A stretch of DNA of 64,000 bases from Rachycentron canadum (lineage: Eukaryota > Chordata > Actinopteri > Carangiformes > Rachycentridae): contig CM076659.1 of NCBI GenBank assembly GCA_038496675.1, positions 20,360,716-20,424,715 on the forward strand, in the 5' to 3' direction. Numbering within the stretch: position 1 is the first letter of the stretch; every line of letters begins with the position of its first letter. The translations under genes were made by a program, and so were the position numbers. The notes below the pieces were generated by a model. It was not told the DNA's origin and did no database searches. It saw only the letters and a program-made list of their open reading frames with translations. Of this stretch, positions 13,118 through 22,937 are shown one piece after another.

Positions 13118-13345
13118 GGTTTGTTAGCTGCCGTTTTGAAGGCTCGAGTTTCTAATTCTGCCATCGCCATCTTAGTTTGTCTGAACCCAGAAGAAACCAT
13201 ATTTGAAGGAGAAGGTGGAGCTGACCTGCTCTGTACTCTGTCCTTTCAATCATGGGTTAGCCACGCCCTAATGCATGCCCTGCTTTAGGGGCTATTTTCC
13301 TCGAAATTGGACCATAATTTAAAAAAATAAATATGTTGTATTGAA
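13118..13345 (+). repeat. Family B dispersed repeat, copy 1 (partial)
   Basis: Shares with 54700-55026 the series CCATCTTAGTTTG/CCATCTTGGTTT, CCAGAAGAAAC, GGAGAAGGTGGAGCTGA, GACCTGCTCTGTACTCT, TAGCCAC(G/A)CCCTAA and CCCTGCTTTA. It also shares TTGTATTGAAGAAGACTTGAAAC with the inverted third copy (TTGTATTGAAGACTTGAAAC there). No coding capacity is seen. Confidence 0.7.
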
Positions 13346-16300
13346 GAAGACTTGAAACACCTGACACCTGTCAGTCTTATTGGACTGCATGTCATTCATT
13401 ATTTTATACTAAATAATGCATGAAATTTTATACCAAACATAAAAATGTGTCAACGAGAGCAGCTTTATTGTGAACTGGGCCGTATTAAAATACTGTATAT
13501 ATGAGCAGTGACAGGAGGAGAGAAGCAAACATAAAGGTATGAAACCAGCTGACACTAAGCTGAACGCAAACACAACATGATCCAGCCAGTTTTGACCTAG
13601 TTTTGTTATATAGTAGATATGTAGAATTAAGCCTCACAAAACCAGAGACTGTTGATGATGACATAACTTGCTGACACCTGAAACTGACAAACCCCGTCAA
13701 CAAATAAATAACCACTGTCTGATTTTACAAGCCCATGGCCTATTTCTCACCTCAGGTGTATCCAGAATATATTAGAATAGTTTGGGAGAAATTTGATGTT
13801 TCCTGAACGGCAGCGGCGAAGTGAGCGGTGTGTTCATCCAGGTGGAAGAAAAGTTCAATTTGTTGTGTGAGTGAAGGAGACTGTCAATCACCTGCTGTTG
13901 AGCTGTGCTGATATGGCGTGTGTCAGGCCGGTGTCGGCTCAGATGGGAGTTATATATCGTAGCACAGTTCCTGATATAAAAAGAATGGATGGGGCAAGAG
14001 CTCGAATAGCTTCATGTACATTAAGTCCAGGAATCCTCAGAAAAAAAAAAGTTGTTGTTCAAATATATTAAAAGCCTTAGTCAAGTATAATGTTTTAAAA
14101 TGCTTTGACCTCAAAGGGCCTTCAGAGCTCTTGATATGTACTAATCCTACAACACAAGCTCAGACAGTGTCTCTGTGACTTACGTTCTTTCCCTTTTTGC
14201 ATCCTCATTTTCATCCTCTTCTTCCTTTGACTCCTAACATTAACACACTTCTTGGTACATTAGATTCACGGTTCAAGGAAAGGAAAATGATCTGTTGTTT
14301 TCTTAAATATATGTTTTAAAAGAGGATCAAATTGAACTGCGCCCAGTTCAATTTGGATCCCTCTGTGATGAAAGGTTTCGGGTGATGCCCCCAACACTTC
14401 ACAGCCTAACCCAAGGGGTCTACTGCGCTGTGTGCTATTGATCACGTCCTTTCAAATAAGGCAAACAATACTGAAGTAGTCAAACTCATCGCTTGTCTGC
14501 CCAGGGGACAAACTGCCGGGTTAACAGAGGAGAATCAGTCAGTCGGTCTGAGGCAGCCGAAAGAACAAAAGTGTGAAGTTCTTGTGTCTGATCCCGACGT
14601 GCACTGATCCAGGGAGAAGAGACAGACACAGCAAGAAGAGGAAGGAGGAAATTGAAGGCGGACATGTGGGCTGGAGAGCGGGAGAGGGGCATCAGGAGTG
14701 GAGGTTTTGAAGTGATGGAGGAATGAAAAAAGTTCTGTTTGTGTGGATGATTGAAGTGAAGTGAAGCTTTTCACTTGGCTGAATTCCTATGGTCGTGCAG
14801 TTCAATTTTTCTGTCGAGCATCTTTGTTTATTATTCATGTCTGATGCCTGATGACGGCTGTTTCGGCTAAAGTGCTGTATGAAAAAAAAAAAACTGTTTT
14901 TGGTAACACAAACTGCACCTGTTAGACATTTAGTTGCATGAAGGAAAACTCCTTTCATTCCTGTCTTTTTTTGTTTTTGTTTTTTTTTCCCCAGAAATTC
15001 TCTGCAAAAATGACATCCTTCTCCCATAAAATACATTTGCATATTCTCAAGATTTGTGGCACTTGTGGGCCTGTTTGTGTGTGTAACTGTGTTTTTGCAG
15101 ACTATCGTGTATACTAAAACAAACACCCCTCTCTAAATCCTCATTAACACTACCATGCAGCTGTCATTACGAATGTCTGGCGTTGAAATGTTGTTATTAT
15201 GGTGATATAAGTGGATTAACTTTTTAGCCTCAGCAGTTTCTTTAAATCTTTCAGGTCAAAATGACAGGTTACAGCACAGCTTTGAGACAAATTATATTTA
15301 GATTAAGTATGAATGAGGTGGAGAGCAAAATCTGTAAATGAACATAGAGGCGCTTCCACAACTAAACATTCAGGAGCAGTGCTCCTATGTCTGAAATAAA
15401 TGTCCTTCCCTGCCACCACATAAAATAATAATAATAATAATAACCCTGAGTTAACTCCACAAAGACGATTATATTATTCTACATAATTATATTCTATATA
15501 AGTACATTTACTTGAGCACTGTATTTAAGACAAATATTGTACTTTTGGCACAGCTGCATTTTTCTGAAGAACGTTGAAGCCGAACCTTCAGTCAGAAGAA
15601 TTCATTTCTTTTATTTTGAAAATGTGATGGACCGCACGCTGATCTCTAGTCTGTGCTTGAAATTTTAGAAAAAGAGAGATTCGCTTTATTGTAAGTCTTT
15701 GATCAAACTTTTTCTGTGTGTGTGTGTTATATGGCCATGTTTACAGTCATGTGACTGTATGTCATATGACTGTCGTATGACCGACTACAGGTTCTACAGT
15801 CAGTCAGCCATTAGCGTCTTTAGGTTCTGTAAATGGAGGAACAATGAGTTGACATAAAAAGACTTTCAAATGCTCAAAAGTTCTCCTGTGCTCAGGTAAA
15901 AATTTGACTGAACCACTTTCACTTATACTGGAGTATTTGACCAGGAGGATCTATACTTTGACTCAAGTAATGGAGCTGAGCACTCTCTCCACCTCTGGTT
16001 ATTCTACTGTAATATTACCACAGTATCTAAAAAACATAAAACACCAGTTAAAGTAGTGCAGAAAATCAATCTACATTTACAGCACAAACTCTGGCTTAAA
16101 TAAAGTAATAGCTGTAATATTGGATAATTATTTATCCAAAAGGGGAAAAAATGCTTCTATTGCACATATTTAATACTCTATTTTCTTGCAAATACAGAAT
16201 AGTAGCGCACTCGCATAAGAGCCCTTTCATTTTGAATGTTCATGAGATGCTGTGTAATGAAACTGACAAAAGGAAGTGTGGACCAAAGGAGGCGGCACAA

Positions 16301-16559
16301 GGAGAGTGAAGAGGGAGGATCAAGTGAAGGGAAGGAGGGCAGATGGAAGGAAAAGGTGAAAGTGTGGCAGAAGCTTTCCTTGGGCGATGCCGGAGGTTTT
16401 CGGAAAGCATTCATCTTAAGGATCCCCTCCTCTCTAGTAAACAAACAACATCACCGGCCCATCAACTCATTCACCCCCAACCCCCCCTCCTATTTCTGTG
16501 TCCCTTTTAATCTCAGGCCGTCTTTTCCCTCCTCCCTTGCCTTGATGTGTAGAATCTTA
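13346..16559. other. Non-coding, presumed gfra1 intron
   Basis: Mostly AT-rich, including ATA repeats at 15424-15442 and the inverted repeat at 14322-14363. No exon was recognised. Confidence 0.5.
14322..14363. repeat. Near-perfect inverted repeat (hairpin)
   Basis: The left arm GAGGATCAAATTGAACTG (14322-14339) and right arm CAGTTCAATTTGGATCCCTC (14344-14363) pair with two one-base bulges across a four-base loop CGCC. It is not part of a recognised repeat copy and carries no terminator or gene context. Confidence 0.7.
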
Positions 16560-16862
16560 TTAACACCATTTGCTCTGCACAACACAAACCGTCCATCAGC
16601 CAATCGGTTTGTTGACTTAACACGGTTCCTGTCCCACGCCTCCGCTGCCCCCCCACCTCCCCAGTTTAAATTGGGGCTCATTAGAGGGAAAGAAAAAAAA
16701 ATGCTGTTTTTGCTTAATTTTCATCAAATAGAAAAAAAAGAAGAAAAAAAAAAACAGGAGGGGAATAAATCTATGAAAATGTTAATTAATAGGGGGTCGA
16801 GGAGAATGCTGCCAATTAGTCCAGACTGTCAGATGAACAGGACACTGCACTGGAGACTTTGA
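16560..16862. promoter_or_regulatory. Candidate conserved non-coding element
   Basis: A unique stretch combining CAATCGGTTTGTTGACTTAA (forkhead-like TGTTGAC), CCCAGTTTAAATTGGGG (palindrome CCCAnTTTAAAnTGGG), GTTAATTAATAG (homeodomain-like) and CCAATTAGTCC. The density of such sites in non-repetitive DNA 1.5 kb before exon A suggests an enhancer. This is pattern-based inference. Confidence 0.35.
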
Positions 16863-18378
16863 TGACTACAGGAAGTCAACACACGCACACACATATACAC
16901 GCTGTCTACACACACAGACACATGCCTGGTTAGCCATCAGGACCATGTAGACGGTGGCTACTGTTTGATTCAGGCCATCCAAAAAAATGGGGCCCTGTGA
17001 TCTTCGTTAGCATAAATACATGTACACACACACGCTCCACAGATGCACAATAGACATTAATATCAGCCTGCACATACAAAGATGCAGACAATAGTGTGTT
17101 GCTGGGGTCACCAGCCAGTTTTGAGAAAACATCCTTTTGTCCGTTTGCCTTTTGCACTCTCTCTATTTATTCCTGGACACTGTTGTGGAAACAACAGGCT
17201 GCAGCCTGCAGACTAGAGTTGTTCTTCTTTGTGATGATAGGATCTGGAGCTGTGTTCTCTGTGTGGTGTGTGAAGCCCCACTGATACTGGATTTGTTTAT
17301 TGCTATTTGAGAGTAAAAAAGGTTTGATATACATTATATATTCTCCACATAAGCACATCAACAACAGGTATCTAGCAAAGTGTGGCCCCAATGGCTCAGC
17401 CAAATCCTCCAGGCACCAGGAACCTTGAGGGGCCTAAAAAGTCCCAGATTATCATTTGTCAATGAATTGTACCACTACACTTTCAGCTAAGGCAGGTCCT
17501 ACATCTGATGTAATATGATGTTATCAGTCCATCACCAGTGTACCAGTCTGTTGTGTGTTTGTCTTCTGGTTACCAAGAAGTTGCGAACCAATTTCAGTCA
17601 ATCACCAAGGTCTACTTGTTTTTTTTGAAGCTTTCAGCTACATTGGGTTAGCTCAGTTTCTTCCAGGGTGAAGGTACAAAGGACCCAAATTTCAACTCTC
17701 GGACATGGTTGGTTCAGTTCAAGGATTTATTCAACAACAGGAAAGGAAAAAAGAAAAAAAACACAATTTCTTAAAGGGGTGAGGCGAGTCCAGTTAGGAC
17801 ATCCAAAAACCAAGGTCAGGAACAAACGGAAACTGGAGAAAGACAGGAAGTGAATCGACCATGAGACACAAGGGAAATAAGTAAATGAAGTAAAACTAAA
17901 TTAATAAAAATCCAAACAAAAAGTCTCTCCAAAGAGTCCTCTCAAGAGCAGATCATGATGGGTTCAGTTGTTACCACACGACCTCAGTCACCTCTGCTTT
18001 TTTTGTTCATATATCAAAGAACTTATGAGAGTATATGGTTGTATATTCTTTCAGCTGGTGTAAAATTTTCTGCTTAAAAACTGAATTTTATCTAAAGATG
18101 GCATTTCAACATTGTAAGACGTGGCATTTTTGTCAGTTTTGCAATTATTTATCTATTTTTCTTTAATCTTTAGCTAATCAGGACGTTCTCACTGAGATTA
18201 AAATCTCAATTTCAAGACAGTCACATGACATAATCAAGACACAACACGAAATGGTGCCTGAAACCAGTTCTGCCAACATGACTGACATCGAATGTTGTCT
18301 GATGACCCACTGCATCCTTATGATCTACATTAAATATTCTTTATTGTCATTATTATTCATTTTCCTCCTCTTCTTCAG
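16863..18378. other. Non-coding intron sequence before exon A
   Basis: AT-rich, with an A-rich segment at 17740-17765 and a possible old transposon fragment around 17660-17880. It ends with the pyrimidine tract and acceptor of exon A. I could not find the 15-base DVFQQ microexon known from mammals. Confidence 0.5.
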
Positions 18379-18557
18379 GTGAACCGCCAGTGCCCAGAGA
18401 GAACAACTGTCTGACCGCCGCCAAGGCCTGCAACCTGAACGACACGTGTAAGAAGTACCGCTCATCCTACATCAGCCCCTGCACCAGCCGTGTCTCCACC
18501 GCTGAAGTCTGCAATAAGAGGAAGTGTCACAAGGCCCTGCGGCAGTTCTTTGACAAG
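18379..18557 (+). CDS. gfra1: gfra1 coding exon A: start of cysteine-rich domain D2
   Basis: This is the first recognisable exon of GDNF family receptor alpha-1, the GPI-anchored cell-surface protein that binds GDNF and presents it to the RET kinase. The acceptor is a pyrimidine-rich tract ending in CAG at 18376-18378. The first two bases (GT) complete a codon begun in an exon outside the visible set, and the frame then runs from 18381. The 59 full codons contain NNCLTAAKAC, KACNLNDTCKKYRS and KRKCHKALRQFFDK, which match the D2 region of vertebrate GFRA1 closely. GFRA2 shares CNLND and KCHKALRQFFD, but KKYRS and the later exons favour GFRA1. Six cysteines of the D2 pattern are present. NDT is a possible glycosylation sequon that I do not recall in the human protein. 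The exon ends with codon AAG, followed by the non-canonical donor GCAAGG. The exons for the signal peptide and D1 are not in this window. Confidence 0.96.
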
Positions 18558-20248
18558 GCAAGGCACATCTGATTCAAGCTTATCAAAAAAAAAAAAAAAA
18601 AAGCAACACACTGGAGGTTTTCCAAACAACTGATATCTGATAAAAGCTGAATGTCCATCATAAAGGACCTGTCTGAAAAGGAAGAATGATTTTGAAGTGG
18701 ATAAGTTAGATGGCTTGTCAGAATCACAATAAATAATCATGGACTTTTTGTTCCGGCTATGTTTTTTCCAGTACCGAGCCTTGACATTGATTCAGTCATC
18801 AAACACAAAAGATGTTTTCACTGTCAGTGCCATATCGTAAAAAATGATGTGAAACATTGTAATTATAACCCGGCTCCTATGATGTCCCTCTGGAATAGCT
18901 TTAGTGGGACCGCTTCCACTATGCAACAATATGAATAAATACAAAGCTACAAAGAATGTCTAGCATTGTTAATCTTAGTGTGGTGTGTAATTTTGTTTTC
19001 TTTTTTTCAGAACAGAGAGTTCTGTGTGTGAGCAGCCTTAAGCTTTGAATTTCTTTTGTGTTGGAGATGATGACATTCCACTGTTGCAGCCTGACTATCT
19101 GCTGTTACAGCGGCGTTACCATCTACAGTGTCTCTCAGCATTAACATCAGAAATTACTGAAGTTGTTATTCTTCTATTGAGGCAATGTTGTAATAGACAT
19201 GAGAGCAAATTTTGACATTTTAATATAATAATCTTTCAAATTCTGCCTGGTGCCTGGTGCAACAAAAGAAAAAAAAAAAAACTTAATGTCTGGTGCTTTT
19301 CTGTTGTCAACAATAATAGAAGGTCTTTACCTCGACATTTGGGGATTGGGCATTTTGTCTTACTGTATTAACAATGGTAAATTAAGGAGTTATGTAAAAG
19401 AAATGTTTTAAGCCATTAAAGACCTCTAAAAATCCATATTTCTGATGCAGATAAAAACCCTTTGACTTTTATTATAAATCATCGGCTTTGTCATTGAAAT
19501 TATTATATGGGTGGAGAAACAAGCACATTTGTCAACATTCTCAATGGTTCAACAAATGTTGATGAACATTAGAATAAATGTCATAATTTACAATGAAAGC
19601 AGAAGGTTTAAGGCACTCAAATGGTTTTTACTTGCTGTTTCTATCTCCTTCAGAGGCTTTTATAGCGTTGCATCAGCTGACTCTTAGTAGAGGTGATACT
19701 GACTCCTCCTCCTCCAACATGTCTTACCATGAGCCTCGACTAGCTGGTTAACATCTTAGCAGGAGCTTAGCAGGTTGAATTGTTCTCATCCTGGCAACTG
19801 CCTCAATATCGTTCCCCTCGCTTAGGCTGTTTGTGGCAAACAAAAACAAACAAGATACTTTAACAATAATGTATTCCACCTTTTTACAAACGTCAGGGAT
19901 TTCCAGAGACGCATTTCATCAGTCACATGCCTTAAAAACACTATAATCACATACTATGTCTATATACGTTCTTCTTCTTAAAGGGGTAAGTTTCTAAGTG
20001 CAGCAGGATTTGATTATGTGATTATTAGAAAGAATGGGCAGGTAGCATGAGCAGCAATAGACACTATGATTGGTGATTAACAAAGAAAAATACAGCTGCA
20101 CAACTTCAGACCTCATCAACAAAATAGCCACAGAGGGAATGTGTCTGAAAGTGGCCTGAAGATGATGCCATAATAGGAATAAAAATGAAGGTCATGCAGA
20201 TGACTTCACTTCTCTAATGAATGTGAATGTGAATCTTGTGCCAAACAG
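18558..20248 (+). other. gfra1: gfra1 intron A-B (GC-AG intron)
   Basis: This 1.7 kb intron starts with GCAAGG and ends with CAG. No GT donor near the exon end keeps the FFDK-VPPK junction in frame, and AAG|GCAAGG fits the known GC-donor consensus. The interior is AT-rich, with an A run at 18585-18602, and contains no other recognisable feature. Confidence 0.9.
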
Positions 20249-20421
20249 GTTCCGCCAAAGCACAGCTATGGCATGCTGTTCTGCTCATGTCCACTCAAAG
20301 ACCAGACGGCGTGCTCTGAACGCAGGCGTCAGACCATCGTCCCCGTCTGCTCATACGAAGAAAAACAGAAACCCAACTGTCTTGAACTGCAGGCTTCCTG
20401 CAAGACCAACTACATCTGCAG
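20249..20421 (+). CDS. gfra1: gfra1 coding exon B: GDNF/RET-contact part of D2 and start of D3
   Basis: The acceptor is CCAAACAG and the exon starts in phase 0 with GTT. It encodes VPPKHSYGMLFCSC, then a short loop, then ACSERRRQTIVPVCSYEE and NCLELQASCKTNYICR. The last Arg codon is split AG|G with the next exon, and the donor is GTAGGG. From published rat GFRA1 mutagenesis as I recall it, Phe213, Arg224, Arg225 and Ile229 matter for ligand and RET interaction. The matching residues (the F of MLFCSC, the first two R of ERRRQTI, and its I) are all kept here. The loop between CSC and the next Cys reads PLKDQTA, three residues longer than the human loop as I recall it. The second half opens domain D3 with its Cys pattern. 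Confidence 0.97.
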
Positions 20422-21040
20422 GTAGGGAACAATAGACCCTAAAATCTACTCATTCTTTTTCTCATATATGCAGAGCCTTTTTATGCCTTTATTAGACGGT
20501 AGTTAACCTGCATCACGTCATATTAAAGGTAATCTTCAGACCAGCATAACACTGTATCAAAACACTGCCTCTAGTCAAAAGAATGCAGGGTTATCGGGTC
20601 AACTTTTGCCACTGCGCAGTTTATTGTGTCAGCATCCTACATTGAGCAGCCAACCTTTTTGCTAACTTTGCTAACTGTTTGCCTTGTTAAAAAATGGAGG
20701 AGCAAATTATTGCTGCTGCCAAAGCTTTCATAAAGTCCAAAATCCTTCCTCAAAGGATCACTCTGGTGATTTAGGAGGACATTGCATTGAATGACACTGA
20801 CTCCCCTGGAGAGGGACTCTAACTTTACCCTTGTTCGACCCTGAATCTTAACCATAAACCAAGTTGTAACACTAAAACTTAATTGTTTACCTTTTGGGGA
20901 CGAGCAAGTCCCCACATTGTCATTAAAAAGGACACAACCACACATGCAAACACACCCTATGGACACCTTCTCACTTTGTGGAGTTACCACAGTCACCAAC
21001 ACCAGCAGAAATAAATTGTCTTCCTTCACGCCTGGAGTCA

Positions 21041-21077
21041 GACACACACACTCACACACACACACACACACACACAC
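21041..21077 (+). repeat. (CA)n microsatellite
   Basis: About 18 CA units, interrupted once by CT, in the intron between exons B and C. Confidence 0.95.
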
Positions 21078-22554
21078 TGCAGTAAAGATGCTAAATGCAG
21101 AGCTCCTGCATTTAAAGTTGGAAAAGAGCAATTCCATGATGGACATCTGACATCACCCTCACCGGAGTGAGTGTGTGTGTATGTGTGCGTGCAGTCTCTT
21201 GGTGCCTACAGACAGCAGTCTTGTGGCTCTCTGGGATCAAATGGAAGCATTAGGCATCATAAATGAGCTCCATTTGGCCCGTGGCCTTCGGTCTTCCTCC
21301 CTCTCTCCTCACCCCCCTGTCTCTACTTAACAGCAAGCAGCATGACAACAGTAAATTCATGCTACAAGTTTCTGTCCTTCTTTCCATCTCTGTCGTTTTT
21401 TGTTTTTTTTTTTCTTTCCGTGGTGTTCTCTATCCGTCAGACATACGCTCAGGGCTGAACAACAGGTCTCACTGCAGCGCCGCTTCCTCCCAGTCCATTT
21501 GTCAGTTAGCACAGATAGATTAAAGCCATGCATTTCCACAAGCTCCCTCACCATATGTCAGGTGCAGTATACTGGCTGCTGCTGACAACTCTCACTACAC
21601 ACTGCTTTGCACCAGATTGGTGTGATTAGATAGATCACACTGTCAGTGCATATTGAGAGCGTGTGTGTTTTGGTACATGCTTGCAACTGTTTCCAAGTTG
21701 TAACCGTCTCATTCACATAAACATAGAAATCCATTCCTCTGAAAGAGTCAAAACCCAAAAGTGTGTTTGTGGAGTTTTTAACCACTAGTAGTGCAATGGA
21801 GCAGCATGAATATGAGCTTATTCTTATTTTTTTGTGTTTTTAGTCTTAGTTGATAAGTTGATAACTGACTGCTTTCCATCTGAGATCAGAGGATATAGCA
21901 TCGGAGATGTAAATAATTGACAACATACTTTGAAATGTTTAAATTAAAATAACAGATTTTATTTATTTTGATGACAAATCAAAAGCCAATATGAAGAATT
22001 TAGCACAGTCTGTCTGAGGAGATCCAACCCTTTGATTGAACTTTACCCTGATTTTGTTCTACAGACATACAGTTTCACTCTGGAATGAGAAATTACAAGT
22101 GACATTTCATTTCAACTCAATTCTGGTTTCACTGTCAAATGCAGAGTATTTAATATTATGGCTAAACTAGTGATTTGTGTACAACCTCTGATCTTCTGAC
22201 GGCTTGAGTTCCTACCCCGTTGGAAAATATCTCAGCAATATTCAGAGGAAAATGTCAACGTTGGTTAAAAAAGAATGATGGCCGAAATATGAAAATATAA
22301 GCTCCAGACTAACTCCAGAGATGACATTAACAGGTTTTCCTTTGTGTCAAAGAGCCAGTGTATCACACTCAATCTCACTTCAAATGGTGAATTCCTTGAG
22401 AATCCAAAACTCCATTTCAATTTCACATGTGACTGCTCCTGTGGCAAAAATGTAAACAAACATTTGTGGGGGCAGCAAATGAAACAGAACAGACCTGGTT
22501 GGAGAATTGCCTTTAGCCCCATTCACTCCAGGATACAAAACAGCCGCAGCATAC

Positions 22555-22735
22555 GTAAGCGGGTCATCTTACTCCACTGAAGGCAGCCATTAAGACGGCT
22601 AATTGCATTGAGAGCAATGACTTCCAGCGTGCGCTCATTTGGACCGGCCATTTTCGCCGCAAATTCTAGTCACACTGGCCATCTGAATTCCTCATCTAAA
22701 ATCCGTTGGAGCTGTAATTGTGTTTGGCTCTGAAA
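22555..22735. promoter_or_regulatory. Candidate conserved non-coding element before exon C
   Basis: A unique GC-balanced stretch containing ACGGCTAATTGCATTGAG and GCTGTAATTGTGTTTGGC (TAATTG cores) and CGGCCATTTTCGCCGC. It lies directly upstream of the TG repeat and exon C. Splicing or enhancer roles are both possible; untested. Confidence 0.3.
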
Positions 22736-22742
22736 TGTTTTT

Positions 22743-22747
<5 letters not shown>

Positions 22748-22823
<76 letters not shown>
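22748..22823 (+). repeat. (TG)n microsatellite abutting the exon C acceptor
   Basis: About 38 TG units are broken only by a single TA. The tract ends four bases before exon C (…TGTGGCAG|exon), occupying the place of the polypyrimidine tract. TG-rich RNA is bound by TDP-43 and CELF proteins, which inhibit use of a TG-flanked acceptor in human CFTR exon 9. A role here is inference. Confidence 0.95.
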
Positions 22824-22824
<1 letters not shown>

Positions 22825-22827
22825 CAG

Positions 22828-22937
22828 GTCACGACTGGCGGACTTCTTTGTCAACTGCCAACCGGAGCCTCGCTCGCTGTCGGGCTGTCTGAAGGAGAAC
22901 TACGCAGACTGTCTCCTTGCGTACTCGGGTCTGATTG
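22828..22937 (+). CDS. gfra1: gfra1 coding exon C: D3 core
   Basis: This 110-base exon encodes SRLADFFVNCQPEPRSLSGC and then LKENYADCLLAYSGLIG, nearly identical to the D3 core of vertebrate GFRA1. GFRA2 differs clearly here (for example QACLGSYAGMIG), so this exon is the best evidence that the gene is GFRA1. The first base completes the Arg codon split from exon B, and the last base is the G of a Gly codon completed by exon D. The donor GTGAGT is strong. The acceptor is unusual: an uninterrupted stretch of TG repeats reaches to within four bases of the exon, so there is no ordinary pyrimidine tract. The length is not a multiple of three, so skipping would shift the frame and destroy D3 and the GPI signal. 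Confidence 0.97.

Larger units (their letters stand above)
20422..22827 (+). other. gfra1: gfra1 intron B-C
   Basis: A 2.4 kb GT-AG intron. It holds a CA repeat at 21041-21077, a unique GC-balanced stretch at about 22555-22735 that may be a conserved non-coding element, and the TG repeat at its 3' end. Confidence 0.9.

Noticed and set aside
16236..16862. 208-codon + strand open frame
   Set aside because: It is Lys/Glu-rich from purine-rich DNA, with no domain. The same stretch is better explained as a non-coding candidate element.
1..18378. Search for the gfra1 signal peptide, D1 exon and DVFQQ microexon
   Set aside because: No open frame shows the D1 cysteine pattern, and no splice-bounded 15-base match was seen. 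They probably lie outside the window, or the microexon is too short to find by eye.
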